This document shows, in pieces, positions 8,998-16,636 of a stretch of 64,000 nt of DNA (positions within the stretch are counted from its first letter, which is position 1; the number at the start of each line of letters is the position of its first letter). The translations under genes were made by a program, and so were the position numbers. The notes beneath the pieces are model-generated. The model saw only the letters and a list, made by a program, of their open reading frames with translations. It did not search any database and was not told where the DNA came from. The stretch spans positions 62,001 to 126,000 of the forward strand of contig NZ_RCNV01000001.1 in NCBI RefSeq assembly GCF_003667275.1. The letters run 5' to 3'. Origin of the DNA: Mesonia aquimarina. GTDB lineage: Bacteria; Bacteroidota; Bacteroidia; Flavobacteriales; Flavobacteriaceae.

Positions 8998-9006
8998 AAT
9001 AGGTTT

Positions 9007-9378
9007 TTAAACTTCTTGTACATCACCGGCTTCAATCATTTCTGCCGCTTGTTTTTCTTCAATCTCGAAAGTTTGCCCTTTGCTATAAGAAAGCAAGTAT
9101 TTACCCGCCAAATTGCCCACCAAAGCTTTTACTTTCTTCATTCCTTTTTTGGTAGAAGATTTCTTTTTCTTTTTAGTAGGTTTTTTCGGTGCTTTTGTCG
9201 GGTTGTTTTCAGCATTTTCAGCATCTTTAATATCTTCCGGTTTCTTTTCTGCTGTTTCGGCTTTACCTTCGGTATCTGAAGCAGTTTCTTTTTTAGTTTC
9301 CGGCGCTTTTACTTCTTGCGCATCGGTAACTTCTGCATTTTTTACTTCATCTGAAGTTTTCGTTTTTTTAGTCATCAC
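9007..9378 (-). CDS. Charged Lys/Glu-rich phage protein of unknown function
   Basis: Of 123 residues, the first ~85 are a low-complexity Lys/Glu/Ala stretch, probably disordered. The last ~40 (KALVGNLAGKYLLSYSKGQTFEIEEKQAAEMIEAGDVQEV) look like a small folded unit resembling the short C-terminal module often encoded beside capsid genes. It sits between the capsid and connector genes. It may be a head decoration or head-completion protein; I do not recognise a named family. Confidence 0.6.
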   Translation of the reverse strand: MMTKKTKTSDEVKNAEVTDAQEVKAPETKKETASDTEGKAETAEKKPEDIKDAENAENNPTKAPKKPTKKKKKSSTKKGMKKVKALVGNLAGKYLLSYSKGQTFEIEEKQAAEMIEAGDVQEV

Positions 9379-9456
9379 ATTAAGTTTTTAAAACAAAGCC
9401 TTTACCCGTCCAGCAAAGGCTTTGTTACAGTTATTGAATTGACAGATTCAAAAAGA

Positions 9457-10782
9457 TTACGACAAAGTAATTTTCTTATTAACCGCAAAACCTTCAGGGT
9501 TTGCCGCCATAATATCACGATGAACGTTAACGATCATTCTAATTTCATTACTAGAAGCTTTTGTGTAAGGATCTAACGTAAAGTTAATTCCACCCCAGAA
9601 GCCAGCATATACATTTGAAAAATCACCGTAAATTAATGGGTAATTATCATCAGTACCTGAAAGAACCGGAAGCAAAGAAGTTTTTACGGTATCGGTACCA
9701 TAAAGCGTATTTTGCTTATCCATTAAAAATTGACCGCTACCAGAATCAATTGTAATTCCTTTTGCCAAGGCAGCTAATTTTTTATGAATTAAGAAAATAG
9801 GATCTCCCATTACATTTTCATCATCAACTTCACCTTCTAATTCTAGAATTTTAGCCAATGTTAGCGGACCTTCAGCGCCACCAAAAACAAAAGCTAAATC
9901 TGGATCGTTTAATAAACCTAAGGTATTAGGCGCATTACCATCACCATTTAACATATCTAACATTAAACGCTTGTTTAATGCAGTTGTAATTCTTTGACGT
10001 ACATCTTGCTCAATATTAAAAGCCGATTGCGCAATTAACTGATAAGAAATAGCGGTTTCTAAAGCCGTTCTTTTAGGACTTAGCACGCGCTTGTCATACG
10101 TTACTTTTTGAGATGTAGTACTTGCAGTTTCTGCTAAGTTCTCAAAAGTAAATTCACCACCACGATTTAACGGGTAATCACCGTTTAAACCTCTTTTAAT
10201 AGTAACACCTAAATCTTCAATCTTCAAGCGATCTACAAAAGTTGGTAACATTTCGCCCATTTCTTCGCGAACTAATTTACCACCATAGTTTCCGCTATCT
10301 TGCGTAACGGTGTGGCTATCTGCACGAAACATCATTTCGCTAGGAATATTCATTCCGCGTGCAGGAACTTTTAAACCTTGATCTCTCAATTCATCTTTAG
10401 CAATTTCGTTTACTTCAGACTCCACACCATCAATAGAACGGTTTTCAAGCTGAAGCTCCATTGCTCTTTTCATAGAGAATTGAGACATAATTTTACGCTT
10501 TTCCGCAGCTTCGCCTTTTTCAGCTTTACCACCGGTTCTTTTTTGCGGATCGTTTTTAGGCGTTCCGTTTAAATCGGCAGCACGTTTAGCCGATTCATCC
10601 ATTTTCTTTTGGCGCTCAATTTTCTTATCGAACTCCTTAATCTCGGTATCTAAAGCATCAAATCTTTTTTCCTGATCGTCGTTCATATCTCGACTTTCAG
10701 AATTTTGTGCTTCATCTACGATTGCCTGTTGAGCCTTTACTTTTTCGGCTCGCTGTTGTTGTAATTCTGCTAACTTGTTCAT
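9457..10782 (-). CDS. Phage major capsid protein, HK97 family
   Basis: The 441-residue product begins with a long charged helical region (residues 1-~110, MNKLAELQQQRAEKVKAQQ) that acts as a built-in scaffold in HK97-like capsids and is removed by the prohead protease. The rest has the HK97 core pattern, ending DPYTKASSNEIRMIVNVHRDIMAANPEGFAV. It directly follows the prohead protease gene (three bases between). Length is slightly above the HK97 norm of about 385. Confidence 0.95.
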   Translation of the reverse strand: MNKLAELQQQRAEKVKAQQAIVDEAQNSESRDMNDDQEKRFDALDTEIKEFDKKIERQKKMDESAKRAADLNGTPKNDPQKRTGGKAEKGEAAEKRKIMSQFSMKRAMELQLENRSIDGVESEVNEIAKDELRDQGLKVPARGMNIPSEMMFRADSHTVTQDSGNYGGKLVREEMGEMLPTFVDRLKIEDLGVTIKRGLNGDYPLNRGGEFTFENLAETASTTSQKVTYDKRVLSPKRTALETAISYQLIAQSAFNIEQDVRQRITTALNKRLMLDMLNGDGNAPNTLGLLNDPDLAFVFGGAEGPLTLAKILELEGEVDDENVMGDPIFLIHKKLAALAKGITIDSGSGQFLMDKQNTLYGTDTVKTSLLPVLSGTDDNYPLIYGDFSNVYAGFWGGINFTLDPYTKASSNEIRMIVNVHRDIMAANPEGFAVNKKITLS

Positions 10783-10785
10783 TTT

Positions 10786-11466
10786 TTAATAGCGATTTTG
10801 ATTAACAATTAATTGAGCGCGAAAAACATCAAGGCTTCTTGACGCTCTTTTATTTTCTTCTTCCTGTTTTTCTTCGGAAGATTTATTGTCGTTTTTACGT
10901 TGTTCTTTGTGTTGCTCGAAACTTCTTTTCCCTACTTCTGCATCTTCATAAGCAGGAAATGTTACGGGAGAAACATCGTATATTTTAGATATTTTTTTGA
11001 TTTGGCGTAGTTCCTTATCATTTTCATCTGTAGCATCGTGCCAAATAACTTCACTAGCTTGAAAAGCAAATGAAGATTGAGAAACATCACCTAATTCTAT
11101 AGAAGTCTGTAAATCTCTCGCGTAACTAATATCTGGTGTTATGTAAGAATATTTTAAGCCTTTTTCATCTACAGAAAGTGTTAATGTTCCCTTACCGTCT
11201 TTAGAACGAGCCAAAATTTTATTTGGATTATGATTAAAAAGACATCTAACGTCATCATTTAAAACATCGTCGAAAGCACCAGGTAAAATTTCTTCTTCAA
11301 ACCAAAATAAATCTGCACGTTTATTAAAAACAGCAGCATAACCTTCAATTTCAGCAGGTTTTTCTTCTTCGCCTTCTTCAGCTCGCTTTTCAACCGTAAC
11401 AGGTGTTACAAAATAGCGTCTTTCAGCGCCTTCTATTTTATCGATATAATCACGCTCCTTGCTCAT
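10786..11466 (-). CDS. Prohead protease, HK97 family (S78-type)
   Basis: The 226-residue protein carries IEGYAAVFNKRADLFWFEEEILPGAFDDVL and DVRCLFNHNPNKILARS, with the catalytic His of the family in LFNHN. The serine region is DVSQSSFAFQ. It cleaves the capsid N-terminal arm during maturation. The tail is charged and probably self-cleaved. It overlaps the 3' end of the portal gene by 17 bases, and the order portal-protease-capsid is standard. Confidence 0.94.
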   Translation of the reverse strand: MSKERDYIDKIEGAERRYFVTPVTVEKRAEEGEEEKPAEIEGYAAVFNKRADLFWFEEEILPGAFDDVLNDDVRCLFNHNPNKILARSKDGKGTLTLSVDEKGLKYSYITPDISYARDLQTSIELGDVSQSSFAFQASEVIWHDATDENDKELRQIKKISKIYDVSPVTFPAYEDAEVGKRSFEQHKEQRKNDNKSSEEKQEEENKRASRSLDVFRAQLIVNQNRY

Positions 11467-12658
11467 TTTCTATCTGTTTTTTAAGTTGTTGTTCGTTTAG
11501 AAGATTAGACATTTGCAAAAATTCATCGCCGCCATCGTAAGGGTTCATATCTTCTAATTGTCTTATTTCATTTGGATTTATAGCCTTCACAAATGTTAAG
11601 TCTTTATAGAATTGCCCGCGTGCTTTAGGGTCGACTTGCAATAATTTTTTAAAGTTTTGATGTATATGAAAACCTTGCTTTATTTCAGTTGAAGTAAAAA
11701 GCTTCACTTCAAATTCTTGCTTAAACTTTTCAGCAAAAGGCATTACGGCACGGTGTAAATAATCAATTTCCATTTGCGTTAAGAAATTGTAACCGCCTTC
11801 ACCCGGAATTGCCAATTTATGTGCCGGCATCTGAAACCATCTTGCAACATCTGAAACGCCACTTGCGTAGGTTTCTATAAATTGTGCTTCGGCTGGTTTT
11901 AATGTTATCGGTTTGTATTTCATCCCTTCATCGAGTAGGGGAGCGCGGTGCTTTTGCCCGGAACTCATTGCATCTGAAAAGGCTTTGCTTATTTCTTTTT
12001 TCTTATCTAATTTTACAGATAGTTCACTTTCTAAAACTCCTTGTGATATTCCGCGATCTTGTAAGGAATCGCTACCAAATTTTTGCGCATAAAGCGAAAC
12101 GCCTAAATTATCTGCTGCATATTCTAATACTGATCTACCGCATACGCCATCAAAAGAAAAGCCGGGGATATGCAATATTTCATCTGAAGAAAAAAGATTT
12201 CCTTTAATTCTGTACCATAATTTGCCTTCGTAATCTATTACGCTTACCTGGTCGGGATCTATAAACTGTAAGGATGCTACTTGACCGGCGCCATTACGCA
12301 CAATTAAGGCATAAGCGTTACCGCGCATCATAACAGCAACCGCCATTATAAATTTAAAAACAAAAGCCGTCATATAATTGTTGGGCTTTCGGTATAATAA
12401 ATAGTCTATAGAGTGGTCCGGCTGATGTTTGTTGGTGTTATCTTTTTTTAGATAAACCGACATCGGCAAAAGTGCCAACGAGTTTGCTACGGTGTTTACC
12501 GCTGCATAAAAAGCCGAAATGGTAAGTGATGTTTGGGTGTTTACGCTTTTAGAAGCTTCGGTTAAGCGTATAGGAAACAAAGAGGCCATTCCCGAAATTG
12601 GGTTTGACCTTTTTGAGACTAACTGCGAAATTGCATTTTCAAATAAATTGCTTCCCAT
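11450..12658 (-). CDS. Phage portal protein
   Basis: A 402-residue HK97-type portal: ISAFYAAVNTVANSLALLPMSVYLKK near the N-terminus, GNAYALIVRNGAGQVASLQFIDPDQV in the middle and the helical stem/crown region with MPAHKLAIPGEGGYNFLTQMEIDYLHRAVMPFAEKFKQEFEVKLF. The dodecameric portal is the DNA entry gate of the head. It is the first gene of the head block. Unusually, the terminase genes are not next to it but 4.7 kb away, past the recombinase/cassette-like insert and small genes. Confidence 0.95.
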   Translation of the reverse strand: MGSNLFENAISQLVSKRSNPISGMASLFPIRLTEASKSVNTQTSLTISAFYAAVNTVANSLALLPMSVYLKKDNTNKHQPDHSIDYLLYRKPNNYMTAFVFKFIMAVAVMMRGNAYALIVRNGAGQVASLQFIDPDQVSVIDYEGKLWYRIKGNLFSSDEILHIPGFSFDGVCGRSVLEYAADNLGVSLYAQKFGSDSLQDRGISQGVLESELSVKLDKKKEISKAFSDAMSSGQKHRAPLLDEGMKYKPITLKPAEAQFIETYASGVSDVARWFQMPAHKLAIPGEGGYNFLTQMEIDYLHRAVMPFAEKFKQEFEVKLFTSTEIKQGFHIHQNFKKLLQVDPKARGQFYKDLTFVKAINPNEIRQLEDMNPYDGGDEFLQMSNLLNEQQLKKQIENEQGA

Positions 12659-12728
12659 ATTAAACCAACTAAACTTTATTATGAATAAAGATTACATTGG
12701 TAAATGTATAGGGGCTAAGAAGTTATTA

Positions 12729-12753
12729 AAGGAACAATTTGTTTCTTTTTAAA
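12729..12753. repeat. 25-bp direct repeat, copy 2 (between portal start and second recombinase)
   Basis: Identical to 5964-5988 over 25 bases and in the same orientation. It lies 71-95 bases upstream of the portal ATG and 16 bases beyond the end of the recombinase gene at 12769-13569. The position upstream of a head/tail gene matches copy 1. Confidence 0.9.
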
Positions 12754-12768
12754 TATTTTTGCTTTTAA

Positions 12769-13569
12769 TTAAATTGGCGTATTGGTTTGTGATAAAAAAC
12801 TATTAGAAATATGTGTATATATTTCTGTGGTTTTACTGCTTTTGTGGCCCGCTATTTTTTGAATGATTCTAATATCGGTTCCGGTTTCTAGCATTGTAGT
12901 AAAACAGCTATGGCGTAACAAGTGAAAATGATAGCTTGCTCCTAAATATTTTTTTACTAATTGATTGCAACTGGAAGTGGTGTATTTTAATTTATTTTGA
13001 CCGTTAAATAAATATTCTACAGGTTTATATTGCTGAAAATATTTTCTTAGAAGGAATAATAATTTTTCACTTAACGGAACGTAACGATCATTACCTCCTT
13101 TAGCATTTCTAATTGCTATTAAATTTCGCTTGGAATCTATATCTTTTATTTTAAGATTAATAACTTCACTCACCCGAAGCCCAACACTATAAGCTACACT
13201 TAAAATGGCTTTGTGTTTTAAATTATCTATTTCTGAAATGGTTTTAATTAAATAATTTTTCTCGATTACCCGCGGAAGTTTGTTTTCCTTTTTAGGGTAA
13301 GGTATTTTAGAAACTTTATTTTTCATCCCAATTGTTAATTTATAGAATAACTTTACCGCACAAAGATTTTGTTTTCGGGTGTTTAGTGTTTTAAAACTAA
13401 GTAGATATTCTTTAATTTTCTCATTAGGTATTGCTTTTGGTTCGGTTTCGTTTTCAAAATGATTTAGAAACTTAAGCACATTAATTTCGTAACATTTAAT
13501 TGTGCTTTCAGAATTGTATTTCAATCTTAAATCATTCGAAAACTTTAAACTCCATTTTCGAATATTCAT
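12769..13569 (-). CDS. Xer-like tyrosine recombinase inside the phage structural block
   Basis: The 266-residue protein has an N-terminal SAM-like core-binding domain (SESTIKCYEINVLKFLNHFENE) and a full catalytic domain: Arg in VGLRVSEV, Lys in NAKGGNDRYVPL, HxxR in HFHLLRHS, His in AGHKSSKT and the nucleophile in TEIYTHIS. It is about 30-60 residues shorter than usual XerC/D and integron IntI proteins. It lacks the extra helical insert that IntI has before the HxxR box. It is a second recombinase in the same prophage, with three small genes and GTTAT-cored hairpins on its 5' side. It may mobilise those genes, or the local 25-bp repeats; neither is proven. Confidence 0.9.
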   Translation of the reverse strand: MNIRKWSLKFSNDLRLKYNSESTIKCYEINVLKFLNHFENETEPKAIPNEKIKEYLLSFKTLNTRKQNLCAVKLFYKLTIGMKNKVSKIPYPKKENKLPRVIEKNYLIKTISEIDNLKHKAILSVAYSVGLRVSEVINLKIKDIDSKRNLIAIRNAKGGNDRYVPLSEKLLFLLRKYFQQYKPVEYLFNGQNKLKYTTSSCNQLVKKYLGASYHFHLLRHSCFTTMLETGTDIRIIQKIAGHKSSKTTEIYTHISNSFLSQTNTPI

Positions 13570-13706
13570 AATATATTAGTTGATTTTAGTGGTTTAACAG
13601 TTGGTTTTTATATATAGTAGTTATAGTGCAATAAAAACTGCCGAAGCTAAAAAAAGAAAGCAATATGACGTTTATCAACGCTCTACCAGCCGCATAGACG
13701 TTTTTA

Positions 13707-13770
13707 CGGCACATAACTAAGAATATAACAAATGCTTGGGTTTTATATTTTAATCGAAATTATGGCTGCG
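13707..13770 (-). repeat. attC-like imperfect hairpin D
   Basis: CGGCACATAACT (13707-13718) and AATTATGGCTGCG (13758-13770) are imperfect inverted copies. They enclose the last codon and stop of the 80-residue gene and a 39-base loop. In gene direction the site ends AGTTATGTGCCG, near the GTTRRRY core of integron attC sites. The rest of the 190-base interval up to the recombinase start holds no gene. Confidence 0.45.
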
Positions 13771-14002
13771 TTTTATTTTTTGCCAACGCTAATAGATTAG
13801 GATTTACTTCAAATTTAGATTTATCTATATTATTATGTTCGCAATATTTTAAAAGACCATAGTACCAGTTTTCGTTTAATTTCTCAATAGGTCTATATTC
13901 AACATCATATAGAAAATCTTTCATTTCTGCTACCTTAAAACCGTCGCTGTGCCACGTTCCAAAAACAACATTAAACATTTCTATTAAATTTTTATCATCC
14001 AT
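13760..14002 (-). CDS. Cassette-like small protein (80 aa), unknown function
   Basis: An 80-residue acidic protein (MDDKNLIEMFNVVFGTWHSD...KNKTQP) with aromatic-rich centre NENWYYGLLKYCEHNNIDKS. It has no signal peptide, membrane segment or catalytic motif that I can see. It is the nearest of three small genes to the Xer-like recombinase and its stop lies inside an imperfect hairpin, as cassette genes often do. Function unknown. Confidence 0.6.
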   Translation of the reverse strand: MDDKNLIEMFNVVFGTWHSDGFKVAEMKDFLYDVEYRPIEKLNENWYYGLLKYCEHNNIDKSKFEVNPNLLALAKNKTQP

Positions 14003-14031
14003 AATTTATATTTTTGCCTTTGCGCTAAAAA

Positions 14032-14108
14032 ATAAAACGCTCGACGGTTAGTAATTGTATTTAATTTTGTGCTTAAAGGCGCACTTGCCATATTCATATC
14101 CGTTATAT
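14032..14108 (-). repeat. attC-like imperfect hairpin A
   Basis: On plus, ATAAAACG (14032-14039) and CGTTATAT (14101-14108) form inverted arms with one mismatch. Between them lies a second short hairpin, GTGC...GCAC (plus 14069-14084). The 3' arm includes the stop of the 109-residue gene. Weak taken alone; considered because it repeats the layout of sites C and D. Confidence 0.3.
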
Positions 14109-14432
14109 GCAATGCTCTGTTCCGTTCCAAACCAACCTTTGTTCGTCTAATTTAGAATAGTATTCATTCATTTTTTCACTACCTACAACCTTTTTTAGTT
14201 CCTGCTTCCAGAAATCTTTTTCAAGATTATGCAGTTCGTTAGAGCGAATAAGCTTAGCTGTTTCGCTTGGGTTTTTTATTGCATTGTAATTAATGGTTGC
14301 TAATCTTAGTCTAAATCCTGATATTATTGCTCTAACTTTAGGTATCAAGACTTCTTTACTAAAGTAAGGTTCTTCCCTTATAGCTTGTACTAAGATTTCT
14401 GTAAGTTGTTTTGTACTTGTTTCTCTACTCAT
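14103..14432 (-). CDS. Cassette-like small protein (109 aa), unknown function
   Basis: The start is placed at ATG 14432 (MSRETSTKQLTEILVQAI). The longer frame to 14513 would overlap the upstream gene and translate the repeat region, so it is rejected. The product is a helical, mixed-charge protein (SETAKLIRSNELHNLEKDFWKQELKKVV) without recognisable motifs. The stop codon lies within ATATAACGG, one of the repeated GTTATAT cores. The 9-mer GCATATAAC/GTTATATGC flanks the gene in inverted orientation (14102-14110, 14465-14473). Function unknown. Confidence 0.55.
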   Translation of the reverse strand: MSRETSTKQLTEILVQAIREEPYFSKEVLIPKVRAIISGFRLRLATINYNAIKNPSETAKLIRSNELHNLEKDFWKQELKKVVGSEKMNEYYSKLDEQRLVWNGTEHCI

Positions 14433-14464
14433 TTTAATTAAATTTATAGTTAATAATCCGCACA

Positions 14465-14487
14465 GCATATAACACGTGTTGTGCATA
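14465..14487 (-). repeat. Compact palindromic site B between two cassette-like genes
   Basis: The site contains GCATATAAC (14465-14473), the perfect palindrome AACACGTGTT (14471-14480) and GTGTTGTGCATA (14476-14487). The last is the inverse of TATGCACAACAC at 14954-14965, on the other side of the YopX-like gene. Outer bases GCACA and GCTGTGC on minus also pair. It is shorter than a typical attC. Confidence 0.5.
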
Positions 14488-14493
14488 ATACAA

Positions 14494-14940
14494 CTAAAAG
14501 CACGTAGCATCATAAACGGACTTGTTTAACATTTCTGGGGTTTCATAAATATTTCCAACAATCTCATAATGCCAATGATTATTTAAAACATTTGAATCTG
14601 GCCACATAATTTGACTTCCAAAAGCATTTAATTCAGATCTAAAATCATCTTCATTTTGATTAGTAATTGGAAAAGAGTTCCATCTATATTTATCCCATTT
14701 TATTTCGTAATAATAATGAGTTGCTTCATTCGAGTAGAACAAACTATCCTTGTCGGTACACCTTAATAAGTCGCCTTCAAAAATTTCAACTTGATTAATA
14801 TCGTTCAATCCAGTTCCACGCATAACAATTAAGTCGTCAAATTCTTCATTTGTTAATCGAGCGGAATTAATTAGAATTGCCTTTAAACTATTGTTTGGTA
14901 ACATTTTTTTTCTTGATTTGCTATAACTTCTAAAATTCAT
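14494..14940 (-). CDS. YopX-family phage protein
   Basis: The 148-residue protein contains the two hallmark segments of YopX: MRGTGLNDINQVEIFEGDLLRC and the C-terminal HWHYEIVGNIYETPEML. YopX proteins are common in temperate phages of Gram-positive bacteria and Bacteroidota; their function is not established. The gene is bracketed by an inverted 12-mer (14476-14487 and 14954-14965) and site C lies upstream. The last codons run into site B. The start at 14940 gives a slightly longer N-terminus than usual; a start at the second Met (14904) is possible. Confidence 0.8.
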   Translation of the reverse strand: MNFRSYSKSRKKMLPNNSLKAILINSARLTNEEFDDLIVMRGTGLNDINQVEIFEGDLLRCTDKDSLFYSNEATHYYYEIKWDKYRWNSFPITNQNEDDFRSELNAFGSQIMWPDSNVLNNHWHYEIVGNIYETPEMLNKSVYDATCF

Positions 14941-14966
14941 AATTAAAAAGTACTATGCACAACACC

Positions 14967-15074
14967 GTATAACCGCCATTGCATCTGATTTTCCTTTCGG
15001 AAAATCCTCGCAATTGTCTGTGTTTTGGCTTATTAATATTCATAATTTCTTTATTTTGCAACGGACGGTTATAC
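14967..15074 (-). repeat. attC-like hairpin C (108 bp) with GTATAAC/GTTATAC ends
   Basis: Plus-strand arms GTATAACCGCCATTGCA (14967-14983) and TGCAACGGACGGTTATAC (15057-15074) are inverted copies. They differ by two mismatches and one unpaired base, the asymmetry expected of single-strand-recombined attC sites. The loop contains a perfect 8-bp hairpin GATTTTCC-TTTC-GGAAAATC (14987-15006). TATGCACAACAC (14954-14965) adjoins it. Length and end motifs fit the attC range, but the cores are GTTATAC rather than strict GTTRRRY. Confidence 0.65.
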
Positions 15075-15103
15075 TTTCCGTTACCAAAAATTAAAACATT
15101 TTG

Positions 15104-15505
15104 CTAACTAGCTTTTTGTTGATTTTCTAACCAGGCATCACGTTGCTTTTTAAATTCCATAGTAGATCCTATTTGGCTGATGGCTTCAGATGCATTTTTG
15201 CATCCTAAAGATTTTGCAAAGAGCAAAGATTTTTCGTGGCCATCCATATCTGCTATTTGCTTTTGGGTGGTTTCTTCAATTTTTAATTGATCTTTAGCAG
15301 TTTCTACACCAAAACTTTCATCAGGTTGTTTTTCTTTGCCTAGTTTTGCGCTAAATTTTAAGGCGTCTAATTGCAGTTTGTGATTACTGATAATTGTGTT
15401 AGAAATATCTACTACAGATTTTACCTTTTGCGGCTCTACCTTATCTTCTATAACTTCTTGGACTAGTTTAAAAAGTCCGTTGTTTAAATCGCTTAAATTT
15501 TCCAT
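15104..15505 (-). CDS. Hypothetical phage protein (133 aa)
   Basis: A helical, charged protein (MENLSDLNNGLFKLVQEVIEDKVEPQKVKSVVDISN...) with no enzymatic motif. The segment VEPQKVKSVVDISNTIISNHKLQLDALKF resembles proteins often found just before phage terminase or HNH genes in Bacteroidota phages, which have been suggested to act with packaging. That link is only from memory. It overlaps the start of the HNH gene by one base, so the two are probably translated together. Confidence 0.6.
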   Translation of the reverse strand: MENLSDLNNGLFKLVQEVIEDKVEPQKVKSVVDISNTIISNHKLQLDALKFSAKLGKEKQPDESFGVETAKDQLKIEETTQKQIADMDGHEKSLLFAKSLGCKNASEAISQIGSTMEFKKQRDAWLENQQKAS

Positions 15506-16299
15506 TACTTTAAATTTTTTAAGAGTTTGTTTTTCAGTTTTATTGTTGTTTGTAATTCTTCGGGTAATTCTCTAAATCCTTCAATATTTCTACGGGCGTT
15601 TTCTGCTTTGCTTATCATTTCTAAATTTTCGGGAGCAATGTTTTTTGTGTTGCCATCTTTAAAAGCGATTAGATAGCCTTTTTTAATTTTTCCGAAATGC
15701 TTTTTGTAAACCAACCGATGTATAAATTCCCACTTATCTGGCTTGGCTACTTTTTTTATTAAATAGGCTTTTCCGCAGGTATCAATATGTTCTGTAATAG
15801 TGCCTACTGGTTTATTGTTATGCGGAATGTTTCCTTTTTTAAATTGATTTTTTTCAATTATTTTAATTTGCTCGGGCGTTAAGTATTCTTCTAGTTTTTT
15901 ACCTTTATTTTTTGGGGCTTGTCCTTTTTTAAATTGATTTTTACGCTTGTTTTTTTCAATAATTTCTGCCGGTATAACTAGGTTTAGTTTTTTCATTCTA
16001 AGATTAATACCGCAGTAACTTTTACCAATTTTTTTTGCCATTGCTTTAATTGGCATTGTTAGGTAGTTTTCTTGAATGAATTTATCCATTTGCGGGGTAA
16101 AGCTTGTTTTGCCAATACGTTTTCTAGAACGTAAAGCGTTTACTTCTTTTTTGGTTAGTGATAAATTATTTTCTCGCAAGTATTTTTGAACCGTAGTTCT
16201 TGAAACGCCTAATTTTTCTGAAATAAAACGAGATCCCTCTAATCGGTTTTCCCGAATAAATTGCTTTTGCTTTTCTGTATGTATTCCGAGTTTAGGCAT
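15505..16299 (-). CDS. HNH-type endonuclease with N-terminal helix-turn-helix repeats
   Basis: The 264-residue protein has two HTH-like units (RFISEKLGVSRTTVQKYLRE, about residues 25-50, and KAMAKKIGKSYCGINLRMKKL, about 85-105). A basic linker follows, then a C-terminal HNH_3-like domain (WEFIHRLVYKKHFGKIKKGYLIAFKDGNTKNIAPENLEMIS). The first His is present; the second usual His position is Phe (IAFKDGN), as in many phage homologues. Homing endonucleases and packaging-linked HNH nucleases share this layout. It may be a selfish gene or may help packaging. Confidence 0.78.
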   Translation of the reverse strand: MPKLGIHTEKQKQFIRENRLEGSRFISEKLGVSRTTVQKYLRENNLSLTKKEVNALRSRKRIGKTSFTPQMDKFIQENYLTMPIKAMAKKIGKSYCGINLRMKKLNLVIPAEIIEKNKRKNQFKKGQAPKNKGKKLEEYLTPEQIKIIEKNQFKKGNIPHNNKPVGTITEHIDTCGKAYLIKKVAKPDKWEFIHRLVYKKHFGKIKKGYLIAFKDGNTKNIAPENLEMISKAENARRNIEGFRELPEELQTTIKLKNKLLKNLK

Positions 16300-16300
16300 T

Positions 16301-16636
16301 TTAAAAATTTGAATTAAATATTTCGTTGGCTTTTTTTATTGCTTCGGTTCTGGCTTCTTGTATTTTGTTAAACCTTTTGTCTTTTCCGTAAACCATTAAT
16401 TTTTCACCATCCCATAACTTATATCTAAACACGTCTAATCCATAAATATTTATAAGCAGATCAACACTTATAAAATAATCTACTAAAACACCAAATTGCA
16501 TAGAAAATGGAAATTTGTAAAAATGATTTACATCTTCTTTCGTTGGGTTTTCGCAGTCCCAAGCTATATTTTCTTTTAGCCATATTAGCAACCACTTTTC
16601 AAAAGCTTTTTTACATTTACCGGTTAACTCCATCAC
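16301..16636 (-). CDS. Hypothetical phage protein (111 aa)
   Basis: A soluble, aromatic-rich protein (MMELTGKCKKAFEKWLLIWLKENIAWDCEN...) ending ARTEAIKKANEIFNSNF. It overlaps the next upstream small gene by four bases. No recognised domain, signal or catalytic motif. It belongs to the group of short genes inserted between large terminase and portal. Confidence 0.55.
   Translation of the reverse strand: MMELTGKCKKAFEKWLLIWLKENIAWDCENPTKEDVNHFYKFPFSMQFGVLVDYFISVDLLINIYGLDVFRYKLWDGEKLMVYGKDKRFNKIQEARTEAIKKANEIFNSNF

Noticed and set aside
12519-12752. Plus-strand frame opposite the portal start, ending in the 25-bp repeat
   Set aside because: It lies opposite a clear portal gene and its composition reflects the other strand; treated as a shadow.
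12769-13569. Calling the recombinase an integron integrase
   Set aside because: It lacks the IntI-specific insert before the HxxR box and is shorter; Xer-like is safer. The attC-like sites are kept as a finding only.
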